Made by a program: the position numbers and the translations under genes
Shown here: piece after piece, positions 25,501 through 27,989 of the stretch
Numbering within the stretch: position 1 is the first letter of the stretch
How the letters are laid out: the number at the start of each line of letters is the position of its first letter
Origin: Bacillota bacterium
Lineage (GTDB): Bacteria; Bacillota; Clostridia; Acetivibrionales; DTU013
Direction: 5' to 3'
Assembly: GCA_023433505.1 (NCBI GenBank)
Contig: JAEZCO010000103.1
Span: 1-27,989, forward strand
Length of the DNA: 27,989 nucleotides
Notes under the pieces: generated by a model
Seen by the model: the letters and a program-made list of their open reading frames with translations, nothing else
Database searches by the model: none
What the model was told of the DNA's origin: nothing

Positions 25501-26087
25501 GGTAACGAGGGAATTGTATTATTTGTCCCTACTACGATGGCGGGAGATATGCCGACATCCTGTTCTACATAATCAATCTCGTGCAAATAACAGTTTTCAA
25601 TCAGTATATCTTTAAAATTGGTTTTTTCCATTGAATATAATATATATATTCCTACATTTGCTGAACGGAGCTCCAAATTTGAAATTCTAAAGCCGCCTCC
25701 ATCAATAATTGTGATGCATTTGTCCTTACTTTTTGAGATCCCTTCGATAATCGGCTTAGCTCCCGTGGAATATGATGTGATTTCAATATAGTCTGCAGAT
25801 GTACTATTGCCGCTAACCATCAGTTCTTCGCCTGTCCAGGTATCACCGCATTTTAAAAGAATTTTATCACCGGGCTGCAATATCCCGGATGCTTTTTTCA
25901 GAGTCTTCCACGGAGTGCTTGAGGATGTCCCGCTATTTGAGTCATTGCCAGCCGATGAACTGACATAATATGACGTCCCTGCAGCCAGTACTATAGTGGA
26001 AGATTTTTGAAAGCCTAGACTGAGTGCAAATAAAACACATACGATTATCCCCATAATCCGCAATTTGTTGGCTAATTGATTCGTCAT
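22515..26087 (-). CDS. Secreted multidomain protein: parallel beta-helix, discoidin-like domain and three LamG domains
   Basis: This is a secreted carbohydrate-active or carbohydrate-binding protein of 1190 residues. An N-terminal signal peptide (basic NKLR, then a hydrophobic core, cleavage near VLAAG at about 36) leads into a right-handed parallel beta-helix (about 40-415) with repeated Asn-rich turns such as IENCYLHEIDY, VENNILYYNAQ and IENNEFAYTRV. A discoidin (F5/8 type C)-like domain follows (about 420-555; NATATASSNAGSSYTPDKA). Three LamG-like jelly rolls follow (about 560-760, 785-985, 987-1190), with a Pro/Thr linker at about 762-784. The beta-helix could be a polysaccharide lyase or glycosidase; catalytic residues cannot be assigned. 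No dockerin, SLH or LPXTG is seen, so it is probably free in the medium or bound to glycan. AAAGGGGCG precedes the ATG. Confidence 0.9.
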   Translation of the reverse strand: MTNQLANKLRIMGIIVCVLFALSLGFQKSSTIVLAAGTSYYVSSSAGNDSNSGTSSSTPWKTLKKASGILQPGDKILLKCGDTWTGEELMVSGNSTSADYIEITSYSTGAKPIIEGISKSKDKCITIIDGGGFRISNLELRSANVGIYILYSMEKTNFKDILIENCYLHEIDYVEQDVGISPAIVVGTNNTIPSLPVLKGITVRNCEFKNCYNPFTSGAKGYSIGAFEDLTYQNNYHEGEAGVKSSGLFPQNLKNGIISGNTFFNIGGNLFMGAASAGIGCSENVVIENNEFAYTRVENSVPDGCGFDFEVGDMGNYFRNNLIHHSDGDGILFMVNPNDPRTHGNLVENNILYYNAQNPSNSTYNCEIYIGNASGIHNSNVLKNNTYYRKSGTPKFHGDASDFAQISENDLDITTESNGGNYALNATATASSNAGSSYTPDKAKDNNDATMWKSASGTSAGEWLQLEFPSGTTVNKFQILEDSGSSISKYVIQAWDSTNSGWKSVFSGKTIGTMYMPILPVTTTKVRILVKSTSSGSPAIKEFRVYNVTRSSFAEPSQDACSNLLGQWKLDENSGDCAHDTSALHHDGQVINAAWTAGKYGSGLSFNGTSGKSVMTAFMDANPGKTFTMSAWVKPVQDRTNYRVIFSKGITKDEGHFEFYISPDGKFNFYAPDLGDYSSNTVIDDNNWHHLVATYDSSTLKLYVDKTQKLSATISNKQIVNEYEMFRIGCLADGTLPFNGVLDDIRIFNKALDSTQINNLYEGNNPTASPTPTPTPLPTPTPEAAPSGIQAWWKMNEVGKMAMDWTGGNNHAVLNGPDWSSSRGDSLSLDFDGVNDYAEVTNCGVNIGNSFSITGWIKATAHRGSYQALLAKGPKNSGHFELNINSSGYLQFYSNDIGTFNSNIVVDDGRWHHVAVTYNGSTVNMYVDSVNRGSTSASGTVSSEIETLRFGTLVDGTLPYDGNLDDFRIYTTALSSSSISDLYYGNRGYLLYYNFDKGSGSVLEDSCGDLNGTISGAVWWLGNKYNPLSNTLHFDGVDDSVTVSNSGLNLGNKFSIGLWMWAQSGRDKWHTLLSKGPKDSGHYEISITPGGYAEFYSYELGTIDSTSVVDDNKWHYITVTYDGSTKKIYVDGILSNSASQSGTPTWENETLKLGMQADGTFPYLGSLDGVRVYNRVLADYEVERLFNTGW
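22560..24400 (-). repeat. Threefold LamG-domain repeat within the secreted protein gene
   Basis: Three segments of about 600 bases encode related jelly-roll modules. Each has a KG-(P)K-GH-E core (ITKDEGHFEFYI, PKNSGHFELNI, PKDSGHYEISI), a DD-WH element (VIDDNNWHHLVATYD, VVDDGRWHHVAVTYN, VVDDNKWHYITVTYD) and a DGTLP or DGTFP motif before the last strand. Modules 2 and 3 look closer to each other than to module 1. A Pro/Thr linker separates module 1 from modules 2 and 3. Confidence 0.8.
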
Positions 26088-26362
26088 TCAAAAACGCCCC
26101 TTTCATAAATCAATTAATTAATGTGCTGTACTTTAGTCCTTCCAAGAAGCAAGCTTATAGATTATTATCATCAGACCATTGATCATACTCATTGGCATAA
26201 GCTTATGATAGAAAGATTATGGCGATTATCCATGTTAAGATAATTGAATCGGGAGTAAAGGTATTATATAATTCAAAATCCCTTGTAAACTCTTGAATTA
26301 AGGCAATGTACCTAAATCCGATATCAGATCCAGGCACATTGCCCCTCCAGGCTGCAATACTA
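26088..26362. other. 275-bp intergenic region before the secreted-protein gene
   Basis: It contains a perfect 12-base palindrome CATAAGCTTATG (26196-26207), a second AAGCTTAT at 26151-26158, and the hairpin described at 26302-26343. I found no confident promoter for the secreted-protein gene. Confidence 0.3.
26302..26343 (-). terminator. Hairpin downstream of the second binding-protein gene
   Basis: GGCAATGT (26302-26309) pairs with ACATTGCC (26336-26343), continued by CCT/AGG after one mismatch, with an 18-base loop. It lies 20 bases after the binding-protein stop. The minus-strand sequence after it is only TTAATTC, so termination may be inefficient. Confidence 0.5.
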
Positions 26363-27871
26363 CTATTTCTGTGCGTCTCCGAAAGCTTTTTTAGCTTCCT
26401 CATATTTGGAGGTTGTTATAAACTCATTATAGATTTCCGTCCAGCTTTTCTCAAATGCGGCAGTATCCTTTGCAGCTATCAGTTTGGCCGATTTATTGGA
26501 GCTGAATGTCGTCCACCAGTAATTGCTTGGAGCATTTGTAGCATCATCAAACCCTGGCTTAATCACACCTTTAACATCCAGATTTTCCTGTGTGAGTATG
26601 TTCCATGCCATTGCATAAATATCTGTTACGGTATATGGATAGCTCCTTTGGTAAGTATGCATATCCGGGAATGCATAGGGTCCGCTGAAGAAAGCTTTGC
26701 TTTTTGCTCCCATTCCATATTTATAATAGCCCTCATAGGCAACTGTCCCCTTTTCACTTTCACCCTTTTTCAAGCTCTGCAATACGGCTTCATCCTTGAA
26801 TACTTTCTTTCCGTCCTTCATTTCCCAGGCTCCGCTGCTTTCAGGGCCCCAGTTGTTCATATCCTGCGCTTCATCCGTGTAGAACCAGTCAAAATATTTC
26901 AACAGCCTGGGAATATCTTTAAAGTCCTTTTTGACAAAGAACTGAAAAGATACCGGATTCACATGATCGATCGGCATTTTCTTGCCTGCTTCGCGAGGAA
27001 TAAGCATCGGCCGCAATTCGTCTTCAGGATCAAGCTTTTTCAAAGAATCCCTGACCTTATTGACATCCGGCAGCCACATGCCGCATGCCACACGTCCCGA
27101 GGCAGCCTTTTCCTGCATTTGCTCAGGCTTCTGGATTATGAAATCCTGATCTACCAATTTTTCATTGTACAGCTTGTTGAACCATCCGTAGTAGTCCTTT
27201 GTGTTTTCAGAACCAAGCCAGCCATTCCAACCTTTATCTCCATTATTTTGCCAGTAATTCGTCACACCGTAGCCGCATCCAAAATGTATCTGCAATGCCG
27301 CCGGCAATGTAAACGGTATAATATCCATATTGTTTACTTTTAGATTTAACTCTTTTATCTTTTTCAAATAATTATGGAAATCTTCATAGGTTTCAATGGC
27401 AGGCTCAACCTTTAAATCTTCAAATGTCGGCTTCTTTTGCTGATCATTCACCATTTTTTCTATCTCTTTTAAAGGTGTGAACTTATAGCCCAGCTTTTTT
27501 AATATACTTTCTCTTGTCCAATATGTCCAGCAGCTCATGGGGTCTACATAAAGATCGTTGCTGTAATCGTTGACCAATGTTAAATTTACATTTGAAATGG
27601 AGTACACTTTGCCCTGATATTTGACCTCATCCCACATGCTCTCGGGACAAATTTTCATATAATTAGGCATATTTTCCTGGATTAAACCATTCAGTTCGGC
27701 ATACTTCCCACTTGCCGCAATTGTAATGGCATCAGCCCCCCAGGTATAGATTACATCCGGCAATTCACCTGAAGCCAAAAGCAAATTGAATCTTTCCTTG
27801 AAAGATACTCCCTGATTATACATTGTTTCCTTGACTTTTACATTGAACTTCTTTTCAATTTCAGGAGCATT
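26363..27871 (-). pseudogene. Extracellular solute-binding protein, 5'-truncated
   Basis: This is a paralogue of the solute-binding lipoprotein at the left edge. It shares FKDIPRLLKYFDWF, then WGPES and MKDGKKVFKDEA, and VKETMYNQGVSFKERF near its start. Homology begins at about 27871 (NAPEIEKKFNVKVKE). The frame stays open to 27958, but that part (CNICCVSAHFLFYLRVLSFS) does not resemble a lipoprotein signal, has no lipobox and no ribosome binding site, and overlaps a complete promoter on the opposite strand. About 70 N-terminal residues of the left-edge protein have no counterpart. The remaining about 500 codons have no internal stop or frameshift, so the break is probably recent. The product could not be exported normally. 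No permease genes for it lie in the window. Confidence 0.75.
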
Positions 27872-27894
27872 CCTGTAAGTAAGAAATTTGAACT

Positions 27895-27923
27895 TTGAAA
27901 AAGAAAGTACCCTCAAGTAAAAT
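27895..27923 (+). promoter_or_regulatory. Predicted promoter of a plus-strand gene starting at the right edge
   Basis: TTGAAA (27895-27900) and TAAAAT (27918-27923) are separated by exactly 17 bases. A small stem TGCTG/CAGCA (27932-27936 / 27942-27946) lies in the leader. It is located just outside the homologous part of the truncated binding-protein gene. Confidence 0.55.
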
Positions 27924-27983
27924 AAGAAATGTGCTGAAACACAGCAAATGTTGCACAAATCAAATATACGGAGGGTAACTAAA

Positions 27984-27989
27984 ATGAAT
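27984..27989 (+). CDS. Start of an unidentified plus-strand gene (beyond window)
   Basis: Only ATG-AAT is visible. The call rests on GGAGGG (27970-27975) 8 bases upstream and on the consensus-like promoter at 27895-27923. Because the region interrupts the 5' end of a binding-protein gene, a transposase or other mobile-element gene is a reasonable guess, but nothing in the two visible codons shows it. Confidence 0.45.

Noticed and set aside
26306..27343. Plus-strand frame of 345 codons opposite the second binding-protein gene
   Set aside because: The minus strand encodes a clear binding protein throughout. The plus-strand frame has no ribosome binding site and no recognisable domain.

Overview
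The window looks like a polysaccharide-utilisation and cell-surface region of a low-to-mid GC member of the Bacillota (Clostridia- or Paenibacillus-like). The reasons are strong GGAGG-type ribosome binding sites, an Lpl/Ytc-type sugar ABC transporter run by a YesM/YesN-type two-component pair, a LacI-family regulator with its own operators, and a lipoprotein signal on the solute-binding protein. I cannot name the species from sequence alone. No tRNA, rRNA, CRISPR array or complete insertion sequence is visible. Almost every gene lies on the minus strand.

Left block (1-9590, minus strand). In transcription order it holds an uncharacterised six-hairpin glycosidase-like protein, a sensor histidine kinase, an AraC-type response regulator, two ABC permeases and a lipoprotein solute-binding protein cut by the left edge. 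The likely logic is extracellular carbohydrate sensing by the kinase, activation of the transporter by the regulator, import of oligosaccharide, and intracellular cleavage.

Central block (9591-16855). A 480-bp AT-rich gap is followed by exodeoxyribonuclease III on the plus strand. A two-gene minus-strand unit then encodes a polytopic GT-C-like membrane glycosyltransferase and a processive-type GT2 glycosyltransferase with N-terminal MshEN domains, which are c-di-GMP receptors elsewhere. This suggests a surface polysaccharide or glycosylation system under second-messenger control. A LacI-operator-like palindrome overlaps its predicted promoter. A plus-strand gene for an unrecognised acidic 230-residue protein follows; its stop codon sits in a hairpin loop, with two more hairpins behind it.

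Right block (16856-27989, mostly minus strand). It contains a TIM-barrel glycosidase with a GH42-type trimerisation-like domain, a LacI-family repressor, a GH63/GH37-like six-hairpin glycosidase, and a 1190-residue secreted protein (parallel beta-helix, discoidin-like domain, three LamG domains). At the end is a paralogue of the left-edge solute-binding protein that has lost its signal peptide and N-terminus. Beyond its break point, a complete promoter and ribosome binding site drive a plus-strand gene starting 6 bases before the right edge, so a mobile element or rearrangement probably disrupted this second binding-protein gene.

The most notable points are the disrupted second binding protein, the MshEN-GT2 fusion with an unfamiliar N-terminal domain, matched LacI operators GAAACGTTTC and GAATCGATTC placed just downstream of good promoters, and three large glycosidase-like proteins whose substrates cannot be read from sequence.
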